From JAGVPT01 sp963772165 (lineage in GTDB: Bacteria > Bacteroidota > Ignavibacteria > UBA10030 > UBA8401), in the NCBI GenBank assembly GCA_963772165.1, contig CAVYWA010000014.1, positions 1 to 64,000 of the forward strand: 64,000 nucleotides of DNA, in the 5' to 3' direction. Below the pieces are notes generated by a model, which was not told where the DNA came from, did not search any database, and worked only from the letters and a program-made list of their open reading frames with translations. This document shows, in pieces, positions 31,822-41,291 of the stretch. Positions within the stretch are counted from its first letter, which is position 1, and every line of letters starts with the position of its first letter. The position numbers and the translations under genes are program-made.

Positions 31822-32793
31822 ATGAAATTTCGCCCATTAGGTAAAACTGGCATCAACGTTTCAGAGATCGGTTTCGGCGGATGGGGAATCGGCGGTCAAA
31901 TGTGGAAAGGATCCGACGATAAAGAGTCGATGGTCGCGTTGCGAAAAGCGGCCGAGCTCGGGGTAAATTTTTTCGATACGGCGCTGTCGTACGGCGACGG
32001 ACACAGCGAACAGCTCATAGGAAAACTTGCCCGGAGCGGTGTTGGAAAAATTTACGTTGCAACAAAAATCCCCCCGAAAAACCGCCAATGGCCGGCGCGG
32101 CCGGGCGTGCCGTTCATCGAAGCGTTTCCGAAAAATTATATCATTGAGTCGGCGAACCAGAGCCTGAAAAATCTTCGGATGGAGTGCGTCGACGTTCTGC
32201 AATTTCACGTCTGGAGCGATGAATGGGTTGGGGCGGACGAGATTTGGGATGCGGTTCGATTGTTGAAATCCGAAGGGAAAATAAAAGCCTTCGGCATTTC
32301 GATCAACGACCACCAACCCGGCTCGGTGCTCAAAGCCGCCAGAACCGGGATGGTCGATACGTTTCAAGTTATCTACAATATCTTCGACCAATCGCCCGAA
32401 GAGGAATTATTTCCGTACTGCCAGAAGAATGACATCGGTATTATCGTCCGCGTGCCGTTCGACGAGGGGGGACTCACCGGGCGCGTCAGGCCGGATACCG
32501 TTTTCTCGAAAGGCGATTGGCGCAATGAGTATTTTCGTGGAGAGAGAAAACAGCAGGTGTACGACCGCGTCGAAAAACTTAAGCCCCTTCTCGGCGCAGA
32601 GGCAAAGACACTCGCTGAATTAGCGCTCCGGTTCATTCTTTCGCGCCCGGCCGTATCAACCGTTATTCCCGGCATGCGCAGTATCGCCAATGTCGAGACC
32701 AATACTGCTGTGTCCGACGGCAAGTATCTTTCCGAAAAGCTGCAGAAAGAATTAAAGAAGCATAAATGGGTGAGGAATTTTTACGGGGATTAG
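31822..32793 (+). CDS. Aldo/keto reductase
   Basis: 323 aa. It begins MKFRPLGKTGINVSEIGFGG. The catalytic tetrad is visible as D in NFFDTALSYG (about 49-58), Y in the same stretch, K in VATKIPP (about 80) and H in VLQFHVW (about 130). KAFGISINDHQPGSVLKA and the C-terminal VSTVIPGMRSIANVETN (cofactor-binding) follow. NADPH-dependent reduction of a sugar or carbonyl compound is likely; substrate unknown. Confidence 0.9.
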   Translation: MKFRPLGKTGINVSEIGFGGWGIGGQMWKGSDDKESMVALRKAAELGVNFFDTALSYGDGHSEQLIGKLARSGVGKIYVATKIPPKNRQWPARPGVPFIEAFPKNYIIESANQSLKNLRMECVDVLQFHVWSDEWVGADEIWDAVRLLKSEGKIKAFGISINDHQPGSVLKAARTGMVDTFQVIYNIFDQSPEEELFPYCQKNDIGIIVRVPFDEGGLTGRVRPDTVFSKGDWRNEYFRGERKQQVYDRVEKLKPLLGAEAKTLAELALRFILSRPAVSTVIPGMRSIANVETNTAVSDGKYLSEKLQKELKKHKWVRNFYGD

Positions 32794-32937
32794 TATCGCG
32801 GCCTTGCAATGTTCCAGGCTTTACTCGGCTCTATTTTTAACGGTGAATCTCGATGCGTCCGCGAAAAATTCTCCGTCCGCTGCCCCCCTCGCTCAGTGGA
32901 TGTTCCTCTCAGACCGGTTCTTCCGCCGCGTCAAGAC

Positions 32938-34059
32938 TCAATGAACAAATGCATTCGCGGGTACAATAGAAACGTCGCCAATAATCGTCCCGTCGTGCCC
33001 GAACGCCGTTTTATCATGCAAAATATCCGAATTCGGATCCTCCTCGCAGTCCCAATAAGCCACTAATCCATTTTCATTTCCGTGAAGAGTTTGCCTCATC
33101 GTTTGCCGAATCTGATACTGGGTGCGGGCATAGCTCCATACGCGAATTTCATCCATCATGCCGTGAAAATAACACTGCCCGCCGTACAACGAGTGGCGTC
33201 CATTGCCTAAACTAAACCCGTTGTATCCATAATAAATGGCGTGCGGATAATACCTTTCCACAAGAATATTTCCATTAAGAAAAATGCGGAGCTTCCTGTA
33301 GCCGCACGTGCAGGCAATATGAACCCATTCCCCCCTTTTAAAGGTGTACTCTGTGCTCACACCGTCCGCAAGATTTGCGCGGCGAGCAACGCGAAAACAT
33401 AGATTACCCTCTTCCCATTTAAGCCCGAACCCATCGGCATTATTCATTTGGTCGAGATCGGCTTCAGAAAGAAAAGGAATCATGAGCGATCCCAGATTTT
33501 TCACCTGCACCAACATTTCGACCGTAAACTCTTGAAGGCGAAAATCGTCCGAAGGAGGAAACACGATCGCGCCGTTCATTCCGCCGAACAAAAGTGCATG
33601 TTTTAAGTGTGGCGCCGAATTTCCCCATGTCACCGTTACATTCGCAGAACCCGTGGTTGACTCAAGCGACAGAGTAACCGGCGTGGTGATACCGGGGACG
33701 ATGTCTACATCCTGTTCTCCGAAATATCTCAGCACATTTGCACCATCGTATGCGTTTACACGGAGATGCCATTCGCCGACCCGGAGGTCGTTAAAGTTGC
33801 AGGATGCCGTGTCGAGCCGGACGAGGAATTCTTTCTTTAGTGTGTCGTATCCTTTGCGCGAGATGATGCCCACGATTTTTATCACATCTACCGGAACCAG
33901 TTTCATGGAAAAATTGATAGAAAGATTCGAGCGGGCGGCGGAGGTCGATTGCGATGATTGTGTTAGCGGGGAAGGATCTTTTTGTTGCGAATTGCTGTTC
34001 CGGCATGATACAAGTAAGAGAACGCCAATGATGATGAAGACGAGAGACTTGTTTTTCAT
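32938..34059 (-). CDS. LamG-domain lipoprotein (chromosomal paralogue of the first cassette)
   Basis: About 373 aa from the ATG at 34059, preceded by GGGG; the frame opens at 34128. Lipobox VLLLVSC. An N-terminal beta-sandwich of about 130 residues precedes a LamG domain with LFGGMNGAIVFPP, FTVEMLVQVKN, WVHIACTCGYRKLRIFLNGN, YFHGMMDEIRVWSYARTQ and NGLVAYWDCEEDP. The LamG half aligns throughout with the cassette product of 20276-21064. Surface lipoprotein, probably for glycan or matrix binding. Confidence 0.85.
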   Translation of the reverse strand: MKNKSLVFIIIGVLLLVSCRNSNSQQKDPSPLTQSSQSTSAARSNLSINFSMKLVPVDVIKIVGIISRKGYDTLKKEFLVRLDTASCNFNDLRVGEWHLRVNAYDGANVLRYFGEQDVDIVPGITTPVTLSLESTTGSANVTVTWGNSAPHLKHALLFGGMNGAIVFPPSDDFRLQEFTVEMLVQVKNLGSLMIPFLSEADLDQMNNADGFGLKWEEGNLCFRVARRANLADGVSTEYTFKRGEWVHIACTCGYRKLRIFLNGNILVERYYPHAIYYGYNGFSLGNGRHSLYGGQCYFHGMMDEIRVWSYARTQYQIRQTMRQTLHGNENGLVAYWDCEEDPNSDILHDKTAFGHDGTIIGDVSIVPANAFVH

Positions 34060-34265
34060 ACGATACCCCATGATGGTTGGTGCGCTCATCGAAAACAGCT
34101 CGAATGAGGCGGTGATTTTGGCGGTCAACCGCTACCTTCAACGTTAAACTTACCGAGGAGGAAATGCAAAGTCAAGCGGACAAAGGTGTTCGGCGACATT
34201 ATTTTAGCCCGCGTAAATTACGACTTGCCACTTTTTTTTTATCTTAAAAATGCCTAAATTTCATC

Positions 34266-34598
34266 GTGCAGCCAGTTCGCATACAACTGTCCTCCTCGTC
34301 AGAACTCTCTATTACATGGGACAACGGCCATTCCAGCCGGTACACGCTTCAGCATCTTCGCAAATCGTGCCCATGCGCCTCGTGTAAAATTGAGCGTGAC
34401 GGCGGGCAGGATAAAGTTCTCCTCCCGATATTCAAAGCGGGAGAATATCAGATCACGTCGGCGGTGCCGGTCGGGCACTATGCAATTCACATTGTGTGGG
34501 GAGACGGACACAGTTCCGGGATTTATCCGTTTGACTACTTGCGAAGCTTGTGCCAATGCGAACAGTGCTCAGTTTCTCTTCCACCGAATATCCATTGA
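34266..34598 (+). CDS. DUF971 protein (gamma-butyrobetaine hydroxylase-like N-terminal domain)
   Basis: 110 aa. LSITWDNGHSSRYTLQHLRK (15-34) and SCPCASC (34-40), then IVWGDGHSSGIYPFDYLRSL (about 76-95) followed by CQCEQC, are diagnostic of DUF971. The cysteines recall Fe-S or zinc binding. Often found near Mrp/ApbC-type iron-sulfur genes; one lies 5.6 kb downstream. Molecular role not established. Confidence 0.88.
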   Translation: MQPVRIQLSSSSELSITWDNGHSSRYTLQHLRKSCPCASCKIERDGGQDKVLLPIFKAGEYQITSAVPVGHYAIHIVWGDGHSSGIYPFDYLRSLCQCEQCSVSLPPNIH

Positions 34599-34660
34599 TG
34601 TTATTATTGGAATTTCTTAGTCACCGAATTCTTATCGATTCACTTCTTTTCGGAGCCATG

Positions 34661-36020
34661 ATGGTAAAGTCTTCTTCCGTGATGACACTCATTTGCGTGT
34701 GCCTGACTCTTGTATCGACGAGCCGTGCCGGCGAACCGATAAAGCCGATTGACATTTTTCCGTATCCTGTTGCCAAAACGGTACCAGAGAACGGCCTCAC
34801 GATCCTGACCATTCCGTTTGACAGCCCCGGGCTTGTCGCCTATTATACCGTGGTGAGAACCGGCTCGCGCAATGAAATCGAGGCCGGGCATTCAGGCTTC
34901 GCCCACTTCTTCGAGCATTGCATGTTCCGCGGCACGGTGAAATATCCGGCAGATCACTACAACGACATTCTGAAGCGGCTCGGCGCCGATTCCAATGCTT
35001 TCACCACGGACGACTGGACCTGCTACCACATTGTTGCAAGCGCCGATGCGCTCGAGACGCTGGCGGACATTGAGAGCGACCGGTTCATGAATCTCAAATA
35101 TTCCGAGGAGGCGTTCAGGACGGAGGCGGGAGCCATTCTTGGCGAGTACAACAAGAATTATTCCGTCCCGTTTCAGTCGATGTTCGAAGAACTGCAAAAC
35201 ACCGCCTTCACAACGCATACGTACAAACACACGACCATGGGATTCCTCGCCGACATTAAGGATATGCCGAACCAGTACCAGGTACAGTTTGAAATTCTTC
35301 GACCGATTCTACCGCCCGGAAAATTGCACGGTGATCGTTGTCGGCGACGTGAAGAATGACGACGTCGTCAGGATCGTTAAAAAATACTACGCGGATTGGA
35401 AACGGGGGACGTACCAGGTGCAGGTTCCGGCAGAGCCGCCGCAGAACGAAGAGAAAGTCGTGCACATGCCGTGGAAAAATAAAACCCTTCCGTATCTCCT
35501 GATCGGCTACCACGTGCCGGCTTTCAGCGATGTCGACGTCGAGCGGGCATCGCTCGATATCCTTTCGCAGCTTGTTTTTTCCGAAAGCTCGCCGTTATAC
35601 CAATCGCTCGTGATAAAAAAGCAACTCGTGGAATTTGTCAGCGGGGGATCCGACGACCATCGCGACCCGTTCTTGTTCACCGCGATGTCCCGAATCAAGG
35701 ATGCGAAGAATATCGATTCCGTCCGCGATGAGATCTATGCCGCACTCGAAACTGCAAAGACAGTTCCCGTCGATGCAAAGAAACTCCAGGATATCAAGTC
35801 TCACGTCAGGTATGCCTTTGCGATGGAACTGAACAAGCCGGATAACGTTGCCGTTACTGTCGCAAACTATATCGCGCTGACCGGAAACTACGAGTCGATG
35901 AATAAACTCTATGCGCTGTACGACAGGGTGACCGCCGATGACATCATGCATGCGGCACAAAAATATTTCACAAAAGAAAATCGCACTGTCATCATCCTCG
36001 AACACGAGGCAGCCCAATGA
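34661..36020 (+). pseudogene. M16 peptidase, catalytic subunit, single-base frameshift
   Basis: The reading frame begins at 34661 (CGGAG 5 nt upstream) with a signal peptide (SSSVMTLICVCLTLVSTSRA). It contains the zinc-protease motif HFFEH within GFAHFFEHCMFRGT, and EAGAILGEYNKNY. At about 35282 the frame shifts: FLADIKDMPNQYQ is followed in the next frame by YSLKFFDRFYRPENCTVIVV. Removing one G of the GG at 35281-35282 restores a protein of about 452 aa. The second half (frame to 36020) carries the inactive-lobe fold. The next gene overlaps its stop by 4 nt. The rest is well conserved, so an assembly error is as likely as real loss. Confidence 0.8.
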
Positions 36021-37525
36021 ACACACGAATACATTCCATGACGTTTTTTTTCTTCTCAATGCTTATGGCCGCCACTTTCGCGAATGCGCAGCAAACTCCC
36101 CGAATAACGGAGGTGTATGTACCGAACTCGCCGCTTGTCTCATTCCGTATCGTCGTCCGGAGCGGATCGATTAACGATCCGGCCGGAAAAGAAGGCTTGA
36201 ATGCATTGACGGCTGCGATGATCGGCGAAGGCGGTTCGCAGTCTCTCTCGTACCAGCAGATCGTCGACAAACTTTATCCTTGGGCCGCAAGGATCTCCGT
36301 TCAGGCGGACAAAGAAGTAACGACGATTGTCGGCGAAGTGCACCGCGACCATATGCAGGAATTCTACGGATTGTTGTGGGAGTTGATTGCATCCCCACGG
36401 TTCGACCCCGACGATTTCGCCCGGAACAAAGATGATCAAATCAACTATCTTAAGAATACGCTGCGCGGAAACGATGACGAGAATCTCGGAAAAGAGGGAT
36501 TGAACCTGTTGATGTATGCCGGCCATCCGTACCAAGCGGCCGTGGCAGGAACCGTTCAAGGACTGTCTGCGATTACGCTTGACGACGTCAAGGCGTATCA
36601 CCGGGCAATGTATACTCAAGCGCGGATTGTCTTCGGCATTGCGGGCGGATATCCAAAAGACTTCATCGACCGGGTGAAGAAGGACCTTGCCGCTCTCCCC
36701 GCCGGGTCATTCACCGAAGTTGATCTTCCCACGCCGGCGAATCCGGCCGGTGTCGAAGGCATGATCATTCAGAAAGACAATCGCGCAACGGCCGTTTCCT
36801 TCGGCTATCCCATCGACGTCACACGCGCGGACAAAGATTATTATGCACTGCTCGTAGCCAATTCGTATCTCGGCGAGCACCGGACATTCAACGGCGTGCT
36901 GATGAACCATCTGCGCGGCGAGCGGGGGTTGAATTACGGGGACTATTCGTACATCGAAAACTTTATTCAGGACGGCGGTTCGACGTTCCCCGACCCCAAC
37001 ATTCCGCGCCGGCAACAATTTTTCAGCGTCTGGATCCGCCCGGTCGAACCGAAGAACGCACACTTTGCCATTCGCGCTGCCATGCACGAGGTTCAACTTC
37101 TGGTGGACAACGGGCTCACTAAAGAACAGTTTGAGACGACAAGAGATTTTCTCGTCAATTATTCGAAATTATGGGTTCAAACGCAGAGCAGAAGGCTGGG
37201 CTACGTGATGGATTCCGAGTTTTACGGAATTCCTTACTACGTTGATTATCTCGCGAAGCAATTGTCGGCGATGACGGTGGATGACGTCAATGCGGCAATC
37301 AAAAAGCATCTCCAGGCGAAGAATTATTATCTTTCGATCGTTGCAAAAGATGCCGGGCCGCTCAACGAAGAACTTTTGTCGAATGCTCCGTCGCCGATCC
37401 GGTACAATACCCCGAGCGTCCCGGCGGAAATTCTTCAACAGGACAAAGTGATTGAAATACTTCCCCTCAACATCAACAAGGAAAAATTCCGGATCGTCCC
37501 GTCAGGCGACTTATTCGAGAAATGA
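36017..37525 (+). CDS. M16 peptidase-like protein, non-catalytic partner
   Basis: 502 aa with a signal peptide (MTFFFFSMLMAATFANAQ). The M16 fold is recognisable from LVSFRIVVRSGSINDPAGKE, but where HxxEH would be it reads GLNALTAAM, so zinc binding is lost. The second half keeps the substrate-binding R/Y element (NHLRGERGLNYG, about 297-308). It overlaps the catalytic subunit gene by 4 nt. The two should form a PqqL/YmxG-like heterodimer in the periplasm, as known for paired M16B peptidases. Confidence 0.88.
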   Translation: MNTRIHSMTFFFFSMLMAATFANAQQTPRITEVYVPNSPLVSFRIVVRSGSINDPAGKEGLNALTAAMIGEGGSQSLSYQQIVDKLYPWAARISVQADKEVTTIVGEVHRDHMQEFYGLLWELIASPRFDPDDFARNKDDQINYLKNTLRGNDDENLGKEGLNLLMYAGHPYQAAVAGTVQGLSAITLDDVKAYHRAMYTQARIVFGIAGGYPKDFIDRVKKDLAALPAGSFTEVDLPTPANPAGVEGMIIQKDNRATAVSFGYPIDVTRADKDYYALLVANSYLGEHRTFNGVLMNHLRGERGLNYGDYSYIENFIQDGGSTFPDPNIPRRQQFFSVWIRPVEPKNAHFAIRAAMHEVQLLVDNGLTKEQFETTRDFLVNYSKLWVQTQSRRLGYVMDSEFYGIPYYVDYLAKQLSAMTVDDVNAAIKKHLQAKNYYLSIVAKDAGPLNEELLSNAPSPIRYNTPSVPAEILQQDKVIEILPLNINKEKFRIVPSGDLFEK

Positions 37526-37565
37526 GTAAGCTAAGAAGTCTTCCAACAACTTTGCGGAGGTTGGT

Positions 37566-38099
37566 ATGAGCATGCATGAACTTGATGATGAGATGGAGGA
37601 GATGTTCGGCCATGAGAAGAAAGTAAAAAAAGTCCTTTCGAACGAGACCATTCAGCAGCCGATCAGGATTCTCGACCTCAGGCGAGCTGTCGTCGTTGAA
37701 AGTTCGGAAAATGTCGGCACGACGATCGAGTTGATGCAGCAGCGCAAAACCGGCTCCGTGCTGGTCGTACGGGGTGGAAAGCTTGACGGGATTTTCACCG
37801 AGCGCGATGTCCTGATGAAGGTCGTCAACAGGAAGACCGACCTCTATACGCTTCGAGTGAGCGAGGTAATGAAACCGTCCCCCGAGGCGCTCCATCTTGA
37901 CGACTCGATCGCGTACGCGATGAACATGATGTCCATCGGCGGATACCGGCATGTGCCGATCATCGACGACAATCGAAAACCGGTCAGCATCCTTTCGGTA
38001 AAGGATGTCATTTCGTATATTGTAGAACATTTTCCCGATGAGATCCTCAATCTTCCGCCAAGGCCCCTGCGGTCGACGACGGAACGAGAAGGTGCATAA
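37566..38099 (+). CDS. CBS-domain pair protein
   Basis: 177 aa. An acidic N-terminus (ELDDEMEEMFGHEKK) precedes two CBS domains. The first contains TIELMQQRKTGSVLVV and GIFTERDVLMKVVNRK. The second contains VSEVMKPSPEALHLDDSIAY and GYRHVPIIDDNRKPVSILS. Such pairs bind adenosine nucleotides and usually regulate a partner. A ribosome-binding site (GGAGG) lies 7 nt before the start. Partner unknown. Confidence 0.9.
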   Translation: MSMHELDDEMEEMFGHEKKVKKVLSNETIQQPIRILDLRRAVVVESSENVGTTIELMQQRKTGSVLVVRGGKLDGIFTERDVLMKVVNRKTDLYTLRVSEVMKPSPEALHLDDSIAYAMNMMSIGGYRHVPIIDDNRKPVSILSVKDVISYIVEHFPDEILNLPPRPLRSTTEREGA

Positions 38100-38249
38100 C
38101 GAGAGTGCGGGTGCTGAATCAGTTTGGCGATCGGGAGGAATTTTCCGAAGGATAGCTTTAAAGAGTGGGCCAATGTTAAAGTATTCGAAAATTCTGGGAA
38201 AGGAACCTTCGGAAGGTTTCTCAAAGTGACCCGGACAGCCGATCGGGGT

Positions 38250-38822
38250 ATGATCGAGCCGGAACTTCTCTTGAACGCTTACCGCTGTGGAATATTTCCG
38301 ATGGCGGAAAGCAAAGAAGGAGAAATCCATTGGTACGAGCCGCGGCTTCGTGCCGTCGTTCCCCTCGACGGGCTGAAAATATCGAGAAGCTTGCGGCAAA
38401 CGTTGAAGAAAAAAATATTTGCTATCCGCCTGAATACATCGTTTGAAGAGGTAATGCGCAGGTGTGCGGATCGCGAGGAGACGTGGATATCGGAAGCGAT
38501 TATTCAGAGTTATTGCGAGCTTCACCGGCTCGGTTTTGCGTACTCGGTTGAATCGTGGCATGACGGTGAAATCGCCGGCGGGTTGTACGGCGTCGCGCTG
38601 GGCGGAGCTTTTTTTGGAGAATCGATGTTTAGCAGAATGAAGGATGCATCGAAGTCGGCGCTTGTTGCCCTTGTTCATCATCTCCAGCAACGGCAATTTG
38701 TCCTGCTCGATGCACAATTTATGACGCCGCATCTTAAAAGCCTGGGCGCAGTCGAGATACCACAGCGCGAGTATCTGAGCCGGCTTCAGGCGGCACTCCG
38801 GCTCCATCGAGCTTTTATATAG
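38250..38822 (+). CDS. aat: Leucyl/phenylalanyl-tRNA-protein transferase
   Basis: About 190 aa from the ATG at 38250. An in-frame TTG at 38124 would add 42 residues with no family resemblance. LLLNAYRCGIFPMAES matches the family's LLxAYRxGIFPW opening. HWYEPRLRAVVPLD, TWISEAIIQSYCELHRLGFA, SVESWHDGEIAGGLYGVALG, GESMFSRMKDASKSALVAL and LLDAQFMTPHLKSLGAVEI are all typical. It adds Leu or Phe to N-terminal Lys/Arg of proteins to mark them for ClpAP degradation. Confidence 0.92.
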   Translation: MIEPELLLNAYRCGIFPMAESKEGEIHWYEPRLRAVVPLDGLKISRSLRQTLKKKIFAIRLNTSFEEVMRRCADREETWISEAIIQSYCELHRLGFAYSVESWHDGEIAGGLYGVALGGAFFGESMFSRMKDASKSALVALVHHLQQRQFVLLDAQFMTPHLKSLGAVEIPQREYLSRLQAALRLHRAFI

Positions 38823-38842
38823 CCTTGGGATCTTTTTGTCCT

Positions 38843-38898
38843 CTTAATTCTTAACTTTAACTTTTAACTTTTAACTTTTAATTCTTAATTCTTAATTC
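38843..38898. repeat. Heptamer tandem repeat (TTAACTT / TTAATTC)
   Basis: Seven-base units of the form TTAACTT and then TTAATTC follow one another directly upstream of purC. The stretch ends 4 bp before the purC start codon. A similar kind of array lies at 46539-46631. Confidence 0.75.
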
Positions 38899-38902
38899 AC
38901 TT

Positions 38903-39796
38903 ATGTCCTCTATCATTATCGAAACGAATTTTTCCAAACTCCGGTTCGTCAAGCGCGGTAAAGTACGCGATATGTACGACGTCGGAGACTATTTTTTAAT
39001 CGTTGCGACCGACCGCCTTTCGGCATACGATGTCGTTATGCCGCAAGGGATTCCCGATAAGGGAAAGGTGCTCACGCAGATCTCAAAGTTCTGGTTCGAT
39101 CTCACGAAGGGTATTATCAAGAACCATGTTGTCTCGACCGATGTGGATGAGTTTCCGGCGGAATGCCGGCCGTACGCCGATGATCTGCGCGGGCGAAGCA
39201 TGCTGGTAAAGAAAACTCGGCCGCTCGGCGTCGAGTGCATTGTTCGCGGCTACCTTTCCGGGTCGGGCTGGGCCGAATACCAGGAAGCGAAGAGCGTCTG
39301 CGGACTGCCTCTTCCGGCCGGACTTGTCGAAAGTTCACGGCTGCCCGCTCCGATCTTCACGCCGTCGACAAAAGCTGAACTTGGCGTTCACGATGAAAAT
39401 ATTACTTTTGAAGAGATGGTGAAGCTCGAAGGGGAGGCGATCAGCACGAAGGTCAGGGATATTGCAGTTCAGATCTTCAATGCGGCGTCGGGAATCGCCG
39501 AGTCGAAAGGCATCATCATCGCCGACACAAAAATGGAATTCGGTACTCTCAATGATGAATTGATTCTCATCGACGAGCTTTTGACCCCCGACTCGTCCCG
39601 CTTTTGGCCGAAGAACAAATATGTTTCGGGCAGGAGCCAGCCGAGCTTTGATAAGCAATTTGTCCGCGACTATCTCACATCGATAAAATTTAATCGGCGG
39701 GCTCCCGGGCCGATGATGCCGGAAGAAATTATTCAAAAGACGGCTCAATTGTATCGTGAGGCGCTGCAGACGTTGACCGGCAAAAGCGTTGAATAA
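38903..39796 (+). CDS. purC: Phosphoribosylaminoimidazole-succinocarboxamide synthase
   Basis: 297 aa. KRGKVRDMYDVGDYFLIVAT (17-36), DRLSAYDVVMPQGIPDKGKV (37-56), ECIVRGYLSGSGWAEYQ (about 110-126), IADTKMEFG and LIDELLTPDSSRFW (about 225-238) are all SAICAR-synthase signatures. It catalyses the ATP-dependent joining of aspartate to CAIR in purine synthesis. It has no recognisable Shine-Dalgarno; the heptamer repeat lies there instead. Confidence 0.95.
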   Translation: MSSIIIETNFSKLRFVKRGKVRDMYDVGDYFLIVATDRLSAYDVVMPQGIPDKGKVLTQISKFWFDLTKGIIKNHVVSTDVDEFPAECRPYADDLRGRSMLVKKTRPLGVECIVRGYLSGSGWAEYQEAKSVCGLPLPAGLVESSRLPAPIFTPSTKAELGVHDENITFEEMVKLEGEAISTKVRDIAVQIFNAASGIAESKGIIIADTKMEFGTLNDELILIDELLTPDSSRFWPKNKYVSGRSQPSFDKQFVRDYLTSIKFNRRAPGPMMPEEIIQKTAQLYREALQTLTGKSVE

Positions 39797-39802
39797 ATTA
39801 TT

Positions 39803-39868
39803 TCTCGCGAAGCCACAACGACGCAAGGATTTTGTTTAGAATGAATTTGCGGCTTTGCGTGAGCCACC
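39803..39868. repeat. 'GACGCAAGG' palindromic repeat, copy 2
   Basis: CTCGCGAAGCCACAACGACG at 39804-39823 is imperfectly complementary to TTTGCGTGAGCC at 39854-39865. Related to 31411-31490 and 60832-60903. Confidence 0.5.
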
Positions 39869-39930
39869 CTTTTGAATGAGTCGGAAGTATCCGGCTCTAT
39901 TTAGTCCATATCCATCAGAAAGAAAGGCGA

Positions 39931-41034
39931 ATGAAATCACTCACCCAGGACCATGTGCTGGAGGCGCTGCGAAGCGTGCACGATCCCGACCTTCACAAAG
40001 ATATTGTCGCCCTCAATTTTGTCAAAGAGATGAAGATTGAAGGGAAGGACCTTCGTTTCACCATCGAGCTGACCACGCCGTCGTGTCCCGTTCGCGATGA
40101 GTTGAAGGCAGAATCCGAAAAAGCCATCCGTTCGTCGATTGCCGACGTTGGTGCGGTCGAAATTTCGATGACGTCGAACGTGACGTCGCGACAGGCGCTT
40201 CAGCCCGGCCCGCTCCTTGCCGGCGTGAAGAATACGATCGCTGTTGCAAGCGGCAAAGGAGGCGTCGGTAAATCGACGGTTGCCGTCAACCTTGCCGTTG
40301 CCCTGGCGATGGACGGAGCGAGTGTCGGCCTGATCGACTGCGACGTGTACGGCCCGAGCATCCCCCTGATGTTCAACATCAACGAAAAGCCGAAACTCCA
40401 TAACCAAAAACTTCAGCCGCTGGAGAAATACGGCGTGAAGGTCATGTCGATCGGCTTTCTGGTCGACCCGATGCAGGCAGTTGTCTGGAGGGGACCGATG
40501 GCAAGCGGTGCGGTGCGGCAATTTATGTCCGACGTCGAGTGGGGGAATCTCGATTATTTGATTTTCGACATGCCTCCGGGAACGGGGGATATTCAATTAA
40601 CCCTCGTGCAGCAAATTCCGCTGACCGGTGCCGTCATCGTGACGACACCGCAGGAAATTTCTCTTGCCGATGCCCGCAAAGGACTGATGATGTTCAACAA
40701 AGTCAATGTACCGATCCTCGGGATTATCGAGAACATGAGCTACTTTGTCTGCTCCCATTGCGGCGCCCGCGAGAATATTTTCGACGCCGGCGGCGGTGCG
40801 AAAGCATCGAAAGAACTCGGCGTCCCGTTCCTCGGAGAAATACCGATCGACACCAATATCCGCATTGGAGGCGATACCGGCCGGCCTATCGTTGAAGCAG
40901 ACCCGAAAAGCCCGCAGTCGAAGATCATTTCGCAAATCGCTCGTAACCTCGCCGCACAGATCAGTATCAAAAATCTATCGCACGCGTCCGTTCCATCAAT
41001 CGAGATTTCCCTGGGTGCGCCGCAACAACACTAA
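39931..41034 (+). CDS. Mrp/ApbC-type Fe-S cluster carrier ATPase with N-terminal DUF59
   Basis: 367 aa. The N-terminal MIP18/DUF59 domain (about 5-85) shows LRSVHDPDLHKDIVALNFVK and LTTPSCPVRDEL. The P-loop is deviant, GKGGVGKST (108-116), in VASGKGGVGKSTVAVNLA. FDMPPGTGDIQLTLVQ gives the switch II region. A CxxC pair (YFVCSHCG, about 270) binds a bridging iron-sulfur cluster. It overlaps the following NifU-like gene by one base, and the pair is expected to act together in cluster delivery. Confidence 0.94.
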   Translation: MKSLTQDHVLEALRSVHDPDLHKDIVALNFVKEMKIEGKDLRFTIELTTPSCPVRDELKAESEKAIRSSIADVGAVEISMTSNVTSRQALQPGPLLAGVKNTIAVASGKGGVGKSTVAVNLAVALAMDGASVGLIDCDVYGPSIPLMFNINEKPKLHNQKLQPLEKYGVKVMSIGFLVDPMQAVVWRGPMASGAVRQFMSDVEWGNLDYLIFDMPPGTGDIQLTLVQQIPLTGAVIVTTPQEISLADARKGLMMFNKVNVPILGIIENMSYFVCSHCGARENIFDAGGGAKASKELGVPFLGEIPIDTNIRIGGDTGRPIVEADPKSPQSKIISQIARNLAAQISIKNLSHASVPSIEISLGAPQQH

Positions 41035-41261
41035 TGAAAGAAAAAGTTCTGATATCGTTGGAAAGCATTCGCCCCTTCTTGCAGATTGATGGCGGCGACG
41101 TCGAGCTTGTGAACATTACCAGCGACGGCATCGTCGAAGTAAAGCTTGTCGGCGCCTGTGCTTCGTGCCCCATGTCGATTATGACGTTGCGCGGCGGGAT
41201 CGAGCGCGCGTTGATGCTCGAGATTCCTGAAGTGCGGAGAGTTGAGGCGGTGGCGGGGTAA
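41034..41261 (+). CDS. NifU-like C-terminal domain protein
   Basis: 75 aa, the length of a stand-alone NifU domain. IRPFLQIDGGDVELVNITSD (12-31) and the metal-binding CxxC (ACASCPMSIMTLRGGIERAL, C42 and C45) are diagnostic. It should hold or transfer a [4Fe-4S] cluster. Its ATG overlaps the stop of the Mrp-type gene (ATGA-like junction), implying translational coupling. Confidence 0.93.
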   Translation: MKEKVLISLESIRPFLQIDGGDVELVNITSDGIVEVKLVGACASCPMSIMTLRGGIERALMLEIPEVRRVEAVAG

Positions 41262-41291
41262 AGAGCAGCGGGGTCAACAGAGCGGTCTCAT

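Noticed and set aside
37473..38807. 444-aa minus-strand ORF across the CBS and aat genes
   Set aside because: Antisense to two recognisable genes and crosses their intergenic region; no domain recognised.
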